Assembly: GCA_034440615.1 (NCBI GenBank)
Contig: JAOTOM010004744.1
Span: 124,001 to 188,000 of the forward strand
From: Ashinkailepas kermadecensis
Lineage: Eukaryota > Arthropoda > Thecostraca > Neolepadidae
Direction of reading: 5' to 3'
DNA: 64,000 nt
Shown here: positions 23,346 to 32,386 of the stretch, in pieces
How the letters are laid out: each line of letters opens with the position of its first letter
Position numbering within the stretch: position 1 is the stretch's first letter
Position numbers and translations under genes: made by a program
The notes under the pieces: model-generated
Database searches by the model: none
What the model saw: the letters and a program-made list of their open reading frames with translations, nothing else
Told to the model about the DNA's origin: nothing

Positions 23346-24297
23346 AATTGCCGCCGCCCCCGCCGCGGCAATTTGGGATTTGGTACGCGATGATGGGAGA
23401 TGGGATTTGGTACGCGTGGGCGACGTGTTATCGCCGCTCGGTCGGCACCATTTTGTGACGTTCTCGGAGGTGTTGGTGGAAGCCGCGGCGGCCAAGCACT
23501 TGCCTGAACAGGAATTGAACAGGAAAGTGGCTGAACTTTCCATCCAGTCATGTTGTCATACTGCATCCTACGCAGTTTGGCTACTGGTTGGCCGATCCCC
23601 TGTGGCGGCGCGAGTAGCCCGTATCGTGCGATAGACGTTCATCAAGAACACGGTGGTCACGGCCGAACGCCGTGCTGTCACCGGGTTTGGGTGTCACCGG
23701 CCCGCAGAGAAGGAGGAAACCGGTCCCGGCCTGCACAGACCAGCCGATCGTCCCGTGTGCAATGTGGACCGGGGGAGTGGCGACCATCACCTGAGGTGGT
23801 GACCGACAGGCGGCGCTGGCGTGAACCGGCGCGCTTCAGAACGCTACTGGCTGGGGCGAGGCCGCGACGGCCACCGAGTCCCGGCCGACGTGGGAGCGAT
23901 AGGGGTGGACCGGCGCGCGGGGGAAACCCGGGTACACAGCAGACACCTGCCGCGGCGACGTAGGGGCACTCAGACCGCCCTGGTCCATCTCGGCGGACAC
24001 TGAGCGGACACTCAGTGTCCAATTGTCGCCGCCCTCGCCGCGGCAACTCAAAACATCGTAAACGCTCGCCAGGAACACCGTGGCCACAGCCGAGCGCCGG
24101 GTCTGGATGTCACCGGTCCACAGAGAGGGGAGAGGAACCCAGCCCTCCGGCCAGCATAGGACAGCCGGTGGTGCCGTGTGCAAGGTTGGGGGAGGGGGGG
24201 GGTGCTGACCACCATGTGGCGGGACAGGCGGCGCGGGCATGGACGGGCGCGCTTCAGAAACAACACCACGTGCCGAGCTGAGACCGCGACGCCGACC
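23346..24297. repeat. diverged GC-rich duplication
   Basis: Two units of about 200 bp (23640-23842 and 24070-24262) align along their length. They share GAACAC, TGTCACCGG, CCGTGTGCAA, GACAGGCGGCGC and GCGCGCTTCAGAA in the same order. A short palindromic block, CCAATTG followed by GCCGCGGCAA, occurs at 23344-23371 and again at 24019-24046. The second unit leads straight into the 63-bp array. No gene was recognised. Confidence 0.7.
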
Positions 24298-25143
24298 GGC
24301 CGGTGGGATCCGGGGGAGCGGTGTGGGGTCGCCCGGCGGGTGGGGGAGTGCCAGATACATGGCCGGTGGGATCCGGGGGAGCGGTGTGGGGTCGCCCGGC
24401 GGGTGGGGGAGTGCCAGATACATGGCCGGTGGGATCCGGGGAGCGGTGGGGGGCCCCCCGGGGGGGGGGGGAGAGAAAAGAACAGCGGTGTGTAGGGTCG
24501 CCCGGCGGGTGGGGAGTGCCAGATACATGGCCGGTGGGATCCGGGGGAGCAGTGTGGGGTCGCCCGGCGGGTGGGGAGTGCCAGATACATGGCCGGTGGG
24601 ATCGGGGGGGGTCCCGGCGGGTGGGTGCCAGATACATGGCCGGTGGGATCCGGGGGAGCGGTGTGGGGTCGCCCGGCGGGTGGGGGGATGGCCGGTGGGC
24701 GTGTGGGGTCGCCCGGCGGGTGGGGGGACTGCGATACTGGGGGGGTCCGGGGGGGGCGGCGGGGGGGAGTGCCAGATACATGGCCGGTGGGATCCGGGGG
24801 AGCGGTGTGGGGTCGCCCGGCGGGTGGGGGAGTGCCAGATACATGGCCGGTGGGATCCGGGGGAGCGGTGTGGGGTCGCCCGGCGGGTGGGGGAGTGCCA
24901 GATACATGGCCGGTGGGATCCGGGGGAGCGGTGTGGGGTCGCCCGGCGGGTGGGGGAGTGCCAGATACATGGCCGGTGGGATCCGGGGGAGCGGTGTGGG
25001 GTCGCCCGGCGGGTGGGGGAGTGCCAGATACATGGCCGGTGGGATCCGGGGGAGCGGTGTGGGGTCGCCCGGCGGGTGGGGGAGTGCCAGATACATGGCC
25101 GGTGGGATCCGGGGGAGCGGTGTGGGGTCGCCCGGCGGGTGGG
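24298..25143. repeat. 63-bp GC-rich minisatellite
   Basis: About 13 units, each containing CCAGATACATGGCC, GGTGGGATCC and GGTCGCCCGGCGGGTGGG. The last six to seven units are nearly identical. The earlier units (24420-24780) are truncated or rearranged. Since 63 is a multiple of 3, several frames stay open on both strands without being genes. Confidence 0.95.
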
Positions 25144-25388
25144 GGATACATGACCGCCAGGCCAGGCCAAGCCCGATTGATTGATTATTTTGGAGCCGAT
25201 ACTCGGTGGGTTATGCGAGTGCGGCTGGGAAAGCTACCTTGATACTGAATCCAGGGTATCCCGCAGGGTGACGTCAATAGACATGTGGGCCACGCGGGCG
25301 GTACCCGGGACGAGTATCTAGGTCCACGCGACGGGAAGGGGACGGGGTACCGGTATGCCACGCGAACGGTACCGGGAACAGGTACCTG

Positions 25389-25553
25389 AAGGGACGAGTG
25401 GTCTAGGAGTAAGATGTTCGTCTCACAATCGAAATATTGTGATTTCGAGTCTCACCTGTCGCTACTCTTTGCCCGCGACCAATCGGCGTGAGAGATTGGC
25501 GACGCTATATGACTCAACGGTCGACGTGTCGTAGAACCAATAACCAACCGACA
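25389..25553 (+). mobile_element. tRNA-derived SINE, copy 1
   Basis: The tRNA-like head begins GGGACGAGTGGTCTAGG, contains an A-box-like TGGTCTAGG and a B-box-like TTCGAGTCTC, and has a CTCACAA anticodon-loop equivalent most like a Val(CAC) tRNA. The acceptor stem does not pair, so it is not a working tRNA. The body (25471-25541) is shared with the copies at 37 and 44 kb, and the 3' end is a CCAA-type tail. The 14-bp duplication GGAACAGGTACCTG flanks it at 25375-25388 and 25554-25567. Transcription by RNA polymerase III is inferred from the boxes. Confidence 0.9.
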
Positions 25554-25567
25554 GGAACAGGTACCTG

Positions 25568-26700
25568 TGGTCCACGTGTATAGTGCCCGGGACGGAGGCT
25601 ATAGCCCGGGGCCAGCGCAACACCGCACATGGGTAAGTAAACAACTCAACGATGGCTCGCCCGCGGGCTGATTTACCGCCCGGCTCCCACGAGCTCCCCC
25701 TCGAGATCAGGCGCCCTTACACCCGCTTGTTATGACCGCCCGCCTTTGCGGTCATTCGCTTCTCCGTTCGAGTTTTAGCTTGATTTAGCCCTGGTTAAGT
25801 ATATCACATGCGAACGCGACTACTTTTTGGCAATCTTCGCGGACTGTACACTGCTTTTTTGGGAAGGAAATGGCAGCCCTGCTATCGGGTTTTCAGCCTT
25901 TGCGCGTATGAGGCATCACCATTGCGTCCTGGCCTTCGGCTGGGCTCTCGTAGCGTTTGTGTGTTCTGTTGATCGTTGCACGTTGATTGAGGTATTTCCT
26001 GCCGGCCAGCATGTTTCCATGTGTAGTGATGCAGCTTCACAGCTGCCTCGTCACCACGTTACCGCTCAGGGCAATCGCAGTACGTTAAGCAGCTGCGTGA
26101 CTCGCGTATCGTATGACGTATATCGCTTGTTAATCCCCAACATGCATTGCCTAAATATAGATGAAGTCATATGTAAATAAGCCTACGCTGGCACATAAGT
26201 GACACAAGTGACATGAATGATAATGCGAGTATGCGAAGCATATGCAATCTCACAGATTGGCTCTCAAAGCGGCTACTTGCCGTTTCACTCGGCCCATTGG
26301 GTCAGAGAAAAGGTCGGTCGTTGGTGAGGATTTGAAGTCATTTATAGTGGGAGGAGTGCGGACAAAGATGCCAGCTGTAACACTATTTACCCTACCAAAC
26401 GACACACGAAGAAGTGTTGCCTGAGCATTCCTGGTGGTTCTGGATGGCACATGAACAGATAAAGACTCGAAAAGGTGAAATGAAGCGATGAACCCCTTGA
26501 ACACTGCATGCAAATATCACCGTATCACTGAACAAAGGGTTTTAATGACATCCACACCAAATAACTTCTGTAATGTACATACAACCTTCATTTTGAAGTC
26601 GGGTCACTGATTCATGTGCGACCCTTGTGACCTCTGATACACGTACATTTGTGACTATCTTAGGCTATGAAAACAGTGCTTTCAGATGAGATCCGCTTCG
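25568..26700. other. intergenic, nothing recognised
   Basis: GC-rich at the left and AT-rich to the right, with no domain-bearing frame and no clear repeat except weak GGTCACTGA-type blocks near 26600. Confidence 0.4.
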
Positions 26701-26739
26701 GTCACATTCTGCAATGCACACAAAGCCACCATATGGAGG

Positions 26740-27371
26740 TCAGGTGTCAGGTCAGGTCAGGTCACTGACCCAGATGTGATCTCACCGACCTCTGACATCC
26801 TTAACAATATAGCCATCTTATTATCTGGGCGAACAGCTTTGAAACAGCACCCATATCAGCAATGTTCATAGTCACGTAATAACACTACCTGGAGGTAAGG
26901 TTAGCCCTTGGCATTTCACCACAGTGACTCGTTTTGGAGTCAGCTTTACGGAAATAAAAACATTGACGCCGGCAGTCACCCAACTGATGCGGTAATTTTT
27001 GGTGACAAAAAAGAAAATATGATTTTTCGAAATATCACGAGGTCAATAAAAGGCCACGAGTTTACATCATCTAAAGTTGACCGTGGCAAATCGAATATTT
27101 TGATTGCATTGGTCAGGTCTTCCTCTTTCAAAGTTGATGATGTGCGAGTTGGGTATACTGATTACTGCCACTAGAAAGATGGGCAAATATTTTGTATATG
27201 CACCTTCTCCTTAACCTCACAATTTCCATCACCTGTAACCCGTGACCGTTGAGACCTTGGAAACTGAAAACTTCAGAATCGTAATCTTGGCCATCGACAA
27301 CTACATGCACCCTTTTTCATCAAAATCGGAGGGGTGTGGTGAACATGCCTTGGTGATTTATTCTGGAATCT
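26740..27371 (+). repeat. dispersed repeat abutting the long-TIR element
   Basis: It contains a GGTCAGGTCACTGACCC block near 26755 and CATCAAAATCGGAGG near 27318, both present in inverted order at 21283-21780. It may be the outer part of the left arm of the transposon at 27372-29349, whose right arm would then be truncated, or an older insertion next to it. Confidence 0.45.
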
Positions 27372-27655
27372 CCCTGTGTCGATAATTTTCAAAATGGTGT
27401 TATCAAAAACGGCTACTGTTTTTATATTGCCTTGATATGTGCCTAACAATTTGGCATACAAATTAGATCGCTGGGCGATCGGCATTTTTTCTCAAAATGC
27501 GTTTGAAAAAGACTGTTTTCGGCATTCGGCGCCATATTGGCTGGGAGAACCAATCCAGATAAGTGGGTCAAATAGTACCTCTTTGTTATCGTCTCGACGA
27601 GCTGAGTCGGTTGAAACAGCACGGTATAGTCGAAAAATCGATAGCTTAGAAAATA
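27372..27655 (+). repeat. left terminal inverted repeat
   Basis: This arm pairs with 29067-29349. Inner sequence beyond 27655 no longer matches clearly. Confidence 0.8.
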
Positions 27656-27779
27656 AAGGTAGTTTTATATATCCCATCAGCGGACATCTGGCCAATTTGT
27701 AGTCCGACATCTACTTTTAGAAAAAAGTAAAAGTATGGCACATTTGCTGTTTTCACAGCTTCCTCATTCGAAGATATAA

Positions 27780-28507
27780 ATGCTACTTTGCAATTTCAAT
27801 GCTAAAACAGTAAAAGGTAAGCCTGAAGCACGACCACGCGTTAGAAAGCATTCAGACTCGACTTGGGTTTCACTTCATTCACACCTCCCCATAACAGACT
27901 TCGAAAAAGTGATCACAGAGGAGGAGCTGGTGTCTCTACCACCAGATGTGGCAAAAGACCTCAGCCATGATCAAAGTTACGGCTACCAGATGTGCCGGGC
28001 GATACGGCAGGGGTGTGTCCCTGTCGATCTGGCTCTGATGGAGATCGGACGGCTGGATCACAGCCGGTGGCTCACTACGGCCAACTCAATGCTGAGGCTG
28101 TACGTGCCAGACCATGGCCTGGGAGACACTGCATGCAAAAACCTCCGGCGTATCGTTGAATTCATTGTGGGGGTTTACTATCCGATGTGGTTTCGCGCGA
28201 AGGTGCAGCACAACTGGCTGGATGGGCCGCGGCATGTGCTGCGCCAGCTGCAGCTCACTCGGCTGCAGCATGGGGAAGTCGTGAGCATGGTGATGCGCCG
28301 TACCTCCACTCCAGTGCCTGGTATGCTCACAGCGAAATGGTGCTCCAGACACTTCTCTGTAGCGATGACAGAGCAGAGCGCCAGTTCGCTGTGGAACGTA
28401 TCAGGTGCATCCGCGGCAAAAATGATGGTGAATACCCCAGCGTTCGTCCCAGGAGAACTCCGAGACTAAATGAGGCCGCGGAGAGTCTGCAAGAGTTGAT
28501 ATCCTAG
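27780..28507 (+). pseudogene. transposon-borne protein of unassigned family, frameshifted
   Basis: The ATG at 27780 opens a frame with DFEKVITEEELVSLP, DQSYGYQMCRAI, LDHSRWLTTANSMLRLYVPD and RIVEFIVGVYYPMWFRAKVQ. Near 28300 the reading must shift frame to continue with WYAHSEMVLQTLLCSDDRAE, RIRCIRG and RTPRLNEAAESLQELIS, which ends at 28507. The His-Ser-Arg-Trp-Leu-Thr-Thr-Ala-Asn core, the YxPMWF motif and the YAH...L..LL.D block are, from memory, hallmarks of a widespread uncharacterised protein family found in multiple copies in arthropod and cnidarian genomes. I know of no assigned function. Its place between long TIRs supports a mobile-element origin. The frameshift makes this copy non-functional as read. 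Confidence 0.65.
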
Positions 28508-29066
28508 GACAGCGCCTTCGAACCGGCCCTCACGTGCCACACGCCAAGCTCCGAACTTGAAGGCTATGTGGACATGACAATGTCAGTTCCACAGTTTGCA
28601 GTTTGAGACGTTTGCCTTGGATATACCAGTGTTAATTGATTGATGTCTGACATGTGTCCCTTTGGGAAAAAATAGGCATCGATGGTCCCATGGTGATCAC
28701 GGCGAATTTCAATAATCACGGCGAATTTTAATCATTTTTATCACCAACGTATCTGATTTTCGTCTGAACGTGATGTGGAAAGGCTATCTGAATGTCTCAA
28801 CATGCAACGAATATGTAGGTATTTGGTATGTGATGCACATGCGCACAAAGCAGCCTCCCTTAATCATGCTGCTATGTAGTTCAAACAGCGAATAAATATG
28901 AAGCTTTGTCTATATTTATATGCCCAGTGAGTGATGCTGAAGTCTTCAAATGAGTAAGTGCAGAAACGGCGGCTGTATCATGATTTTTACTTGTTTAAAC
29001 CTCAGAGTTCCTTGTATGCCCTGAAATGGACATTTGCTGGTGTATTAGAAGACATAAGATAGCCGA

Positions 29067-29349
29067 TATTTTCTTAACTATCGATTTTTCGACAATACTG
29101 CGTTGTTTCGATCGACTCAGCTCGTCGAGACGATCAAAAAGAGGTACTATTTGACCCATTTATCTGGATTGGTTCTCACAGCCAATATGGCACCGAATGC
29201 CGACAAGTCTTTTTCAAACACATTTTGAAGAAAAAAATGCCGATTGCCCAGCGATCTAATTTTTATGCCAAATTGTTAGGCACATATCAAGGCAAAATAA
29301 AAACAGTAGCCGTTTTTGATAACACCACTTTGGAAACTCCCGACACAGG
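29067..29349 (-). repeat. right terminal inverted repeat
   Basis: Inverted copy of 27372-27655. The match ends near CGACACAGG at 29341-29349, after which a C-rich low-complexity stretch begins. Confidence 0.8.
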
Positions 29350-29816
29350 CTACTCCCTATACTCTAGTACACCTCCCGCTACCCCCACCCCCACGCACAC
29401 TAAATGGATTTTCAGCTGAAGGCACGCCTTCGAGGAAGTGGCGTCGCTCCAGACGAGTGCCCCCGTCCCTATGGAAACCCCTTGATCCGCCCCCAATGCG
29501 CCTTATGGCTGGGGCATGTGGATGTATCTTTAAAAAACAAACGTACTCAAAAGCTAAAGGTGGACTGGTTGAAATATTTGGCTGCAAAAATATGCTGTGT
29601 CATTCCATGTCAACTCAGCCGGTGGAGGGTACGATGGAACATCTCGACCTCTCATATTCTTATTATGCTTTGTCTAGGGATTACCCTAGACCAATCGTAA
29701 GAAAATGCTGGCCCCTCTTAGCCCTCGGCCAAGATTCTGGGACAATTAGGTGTTTCTGACCTCGACGGCGCAGACACCCACCTGACCTGTGTGTGTGTGT
29801 GTGTGTGTGGCGGTAG
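29350..29816. other. intron or intergenic upstream of coiled-coil exon
   Basis: No coding sequence recognised. It contains a C-rich run (29370-29400) and a (GT)n run at 29789-29808, directly before a TAG acceptor that begins the coiled-coil exon. Confidence 0.4.
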
Positions 29817-30072
29817 GTGATGCCGTCAGACATGACGTCGGAGTTCGGGCCCACCGTGCGCCGACTGCAGGCCAACGTGCAGGCCGTCCAGCAGCAGACG
29901 GACACGTTCGAGCAGGCGGCCGGCGAGCTGCGCCAGAAGCGCGACTCGCTGCAGCGAGGCGTCGACGAGGCGGACCGGCAGCTGTCGCAGCGGCGGGCCG
30001 CGCTCGCTCAGTTCCAGTTCCGGCTCAACAGTCAGCGCCTCCTGGTGGACGACTGTGAGAAGCGCGCCACAG
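29817..30072 (+). CDS. coiled-coil protein gene, exon A
   Basis: The exon follows an acceptor (GTGTGTGGCGGTAG) and ends at CACAG before the donor GTACGT. It encodes about 85 residues, including EFGPTVRRLQANVQAVQQQT and RGVDEADRQLSQRRAALAQF. These show heptad-like spacing of Leu, Val and Ala among many Gln, Arg and Glu, which predicts a coiled coil. It ends in phase 1 with Cys-Glu-Lys-Arg-Ala-Thr, and the next exon starts with the two bases needed to complete a Glu codon. Upstream exons were not identified, so the N-terminus is missing; the Met-Pro-Ser-Asp near the start could be internal. No named family was recognised; a structural or scaffold role is only a guess. Confidence 0.7.
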
Positions 30073-30099
30073 GTACGTGCCGGCCGACATCTCAGTCGC

Positions 30100-30640
30100 A
30101 GCCGGCCCTCAGGGCTCAGGTGAGCGGGCAACAGCCGGCCCTCAGGGCTCAGGTGAGCCGGCAACAGCCGGCCCTCAGGGCTCAGGTGAGCGGGCAACAG
30201 CCGGCCCTCAGGGCTCAGGTGAGCGGGCAACACAGCCCTCAGGGCTCAGGTGAGCAGGCAACAGCCGGCCCTCAGGGCTCAGGTGAGCAGGCAACAGCCG
30301 GCCCTCAGGGCTCAGGTGAGCGGGCAACAGCCGGCCCTCAGGGCTCAGGTGAGCGGGCAACAGCCGGCCCTCAGGGCTCAGGTGAGCGGGCAACAGCCGG
30401 CCCTCAGGGCTCAGGTGAGCGGGCAACAGCCGGCCCTCAGGGCTCAGGTGAGCCGGCAACAGCCGGCCCTCAGGGCTCAGGTGAGTAGGCAACAGCCGGC
30501 CCTCAGGGCTCAGGTGAGTAGGCAACAGCCGGCCCTCAGGGCTCAGGTGAGCGGGCAACAGCCGGCCCTCAGGGCTCAGGTGAGCGGGCAACAGCCGGCC
30601 CTCAGGGCTCAGGTGAGCCGGCAACAGCCGGTAGGGGTTG
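30100..30640. repeat. 33-bp minisatellite carrying splice-donor sequences
   Basis: About 16 units, each containing GCCGGCCCTCAGGGCTCAG joined to GTGAGC or GTGAGT. It lies 30 bp into the intron after exon A. Every unit has CAG/GTGAG, an excellent 5' splice-site consensus. The frames through it are open only because 33 is a multiple of 3. Confidence 0.95.
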
Positions 30641-30976
30641 GTAGAAAGCACTGGGTGGTGAGGGGAGGGCAAGAGACACGGTAGGGGTTGGCAGAAGCAC
30701 TGGGTGGTGAGGGGTCGGCAACAGACGGTAGGGGTTGGCAGAAGCACTGTGTGGGGAACCATTCAACGTTAAGGATGGCTTCCGGCACTCCGGGTGCAGG
30801 GGGCCGCCAGGTGTCAAGGTGGAAACACGTCGGTGTGGAGGTCCTGCTTTACAGATAAGTCGTTGCGGAACCGGGCAGTGTGCTGGGCTTGGCTGTGGAT
30901 GGGTGTTTGGCGGTTGCTTCTGTGCATATATTTGCATAGTTTTGTCTCATAGGTTTCCTTTTAACAAGCAGATTTT

Positions 30977-31303
30977 TAGCTTCTAGAATTATCGATCGGC
31001 CACGTGGACGCTTTGTAGACGGGTGGAGCGGCCACGTGGTTTAGGTTTCTGTTAGCATAGAGGAATAAGTCTGCGTCCGCTTGGTGTTTAAGTTTAAGAT
31101 AGAGTTTAAGATTAAAATAGAGAGCTTAAATTACACTAGGTAGCTTCTAGAATTATTGATCGGCTACGTGAACGCTTTGCAGACGGCTGGCGCGGCCTCG
31201 TGGCTTAGGTTTCTGTAGTGTAGAGGAATAAGTCAGTGATTTTTGGTGTTTAAGTTTAAGATAGAGATTAGGACTAAAATAGTGAGCTTAAATTACCACT
31301 AGG
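30977..31303 (+). promoter_or_regulatory. two tandem 5' UTR monomers of the CR1/L2 LINE
   Basis: Two units of about 163 bp (30977-31140 and 31141-31303) both begin TAGCTTCTAGAATTAT. They continue through TAGGTTTCTG, GAGGAATAAGTC and GTGTTTAAGTTTAAGATAGAG to GAGCTTAAATTAC. They sit immediately upstream of ORF1. Tandem 5' monomers act as internal promoters in some LINEs, such as mouse L1. That role here is inferred from position and repetition. Confidence 0.65.
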
Positions 31304-31361
31304 TATATTTTCAATATACTGGTGTAATTGGAAAGGTATCTAGGCTTTTTTAATCCTTTTT

Positions 31362-31396
<35 letters not shown>

Positions 31397-31495
31397 AATA
31401 AATAAATATTTAGTTTGGTTTAGTTGGAGTTTGTAGCTGGTGGGAGTCGGGATAACTTTAAATTTAGAAAAAAAAGAGAAAAAGATAAAAAAAAA

Positions 31496-32386
31496 ATGGA
31501 AGGTGACTGTGGGAAGTGTAAGTGTATGGTAGTCATTGGGGACTTGAGCAAGAAAGTAGATATGTTAGTAAGGGAGGTGGAGCGCCTGAAGTGTTTGGTG
31601 GCAGGGCCCGCCATAGGAAATGTCAGTCAGGCAAGCCAGGTGCAGGAGACTAGGAGTGATAGGGGTGGAGATAGTATGGACCATGATAGTGGAGAGTGGA
31701 AAGTAGCTAGACGCCAGAGTACGAGACTAGCTTTAAGGAAAATTGACAATGGAATTGAAACTAATAATAGGTTTGAGGTACTGCAGGAGAGAGATAGTAA
31801 TGCTGCTAAGGAGGAAGGTAGGAATGACCAGGTAGCTGATGATAGAGAGGGAGAGGTTTTAGTTATAGGGGACTCAAGAGTGAGGTACATGGACCGTACT
31901 TTTTGTAGCAGGAACCCCAACAAACGGACTCGTGTTTGCTACCCAGGGGCCCAGGTAAAGGATGTTGGTGATAGGATAGAAGGAGTAATGAAGGGTAGTG
32001 GAGAGAGCACAACAGTAATTGTGCAGGTTGGTGTAAATGATGTAGGAAAAGCAAAAACAGAGGAAACAATACAAGAGTATAGGGCTTTGATAGGTAGGTT
32101 AGCTGTAAGCAGGAAACGAGGAATGGTAACATCCATCCTCCCTATGGTTAACGCAAGCATAGAGTGGTACTCAAGGGCCATTGGGCTGAATACCAGGGTG
32201 GCCAAGATTTGTAAGGAACTTGGGGTGGGGTTCTTGGATTTGTGGGGGGATTTCTGGGGGAAGACTGAAATGTTTGCATTAGATGGGCTACATTTGAGCA
32301 AGAGAGGAGTTGAATTGCTCAGCAATAGGTATGAGGAGGCTCTCAATAGGAAACAGGGAAACTGGGCAGGTCATGGGGGGATGTAG
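31496..32386 (+). CDS. CR1 ORF1: coiled coil plus SGNH esterase
   Basis: The first ATG in frame is at 31496, just after an A-rich leader, giving 296 residues. Residues about 15-40 (VVIGDLSKKVDMLVREVERL) form a short coiled coil that probably drives self-association. The SGNH esterase follows: VLVIGDSRVRYMD supplies the nucleophile Ser (block I), VQVGVNDVGK gives the block III Asn, and DGLHLSKRG gives the catalytic Asp and His (block V). Esterase-type ORF1 proteins are established for CR1-clade elements. They bind element RNA in the ribonucleoprotein, and the esterase substrate is not settled. The frame is uninterrupted, so the copy may be young. It overlaps the open frame of ORF2 by 37 bases. 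Confidence 0.88.
   Translation: MEGDCGKCKCMVVIGDLSKKVDMLVREVERLKCLVAGPAIGNVSQASQVQETRSDRGGDSMDHDSGEWKVARRQSTRLALRKIDNGIETNNRFEVLQERDSNAAKEEGRNDQVADDREGEVLVIGDSRVRYMDRTFCSRNPNKRTRVCYPGAQVKDVGDRIEGVMKGSGESTTVIVQVGVNDVGKAKTEETIQEYRALIGRLAVSRKRGMVTSILPMVNASIEWYSRAIGLNTRVAKICKELGVGFLDLWGDFWGKTEMFALDGLHLSKRGVELLSNRYEEALNRKQGNWAGHGGM

Larger units (their letters stand above)
27372..29349. mobile_element. DNA transposon with about 285-bp TIRs
   Basis: The left arm (27372-27655) and right arm (29067-29349) are inverted copies. The left arm reads CCTGTGTCG, GGTGTTATCAAAAACGGCTA, GATATGTGCCTAACAATTTG and CGAAAAATCGATAG, and the complements occur in reverse order at the right. Identity is high but not complete, so the element is not recent. 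The interior holds one ORF (27780-28507, broken). No DDE-type catalytic motif is visible, so it is either a non-autonomous relative or a member of a group whose transposase I do not recognise. No target duplication was found; the outer ends are uncertain by tens of bases. Confidence 0.75.

Noticed and set aside
22415..23566. Long frames of Gly-Phe-Gly-Arg or Thr-Thr-Lys-Ser-His repeats
   Set aside because: Produced by an 18-bp minisatellite whose unit length is a multiple of 3; the flanks have no signal, domain or splice support.
23836..25170. Pro/His- or Gly-rich frames of 280-440 residues on both strands
   Set aside because: The 63-bp tandem array keeps several frames open at once, which is a property of the repeat and not of selection for protein.
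25389..25462. Functional tRNA-Val gene (also at 37.2 and 44.1 kb)
   Set aside because: A and B boxes are present, but acceptor and anticodon stems do not pair well, and the sequence continues into a SINE body with target duplications.
29826..30762. Leu-Pro-Ala-His-Leu-Ser-Pro-Glu-Gly repeat frames
   Set aside because: Reverse reading of the intronic 33-bp minisatellite.
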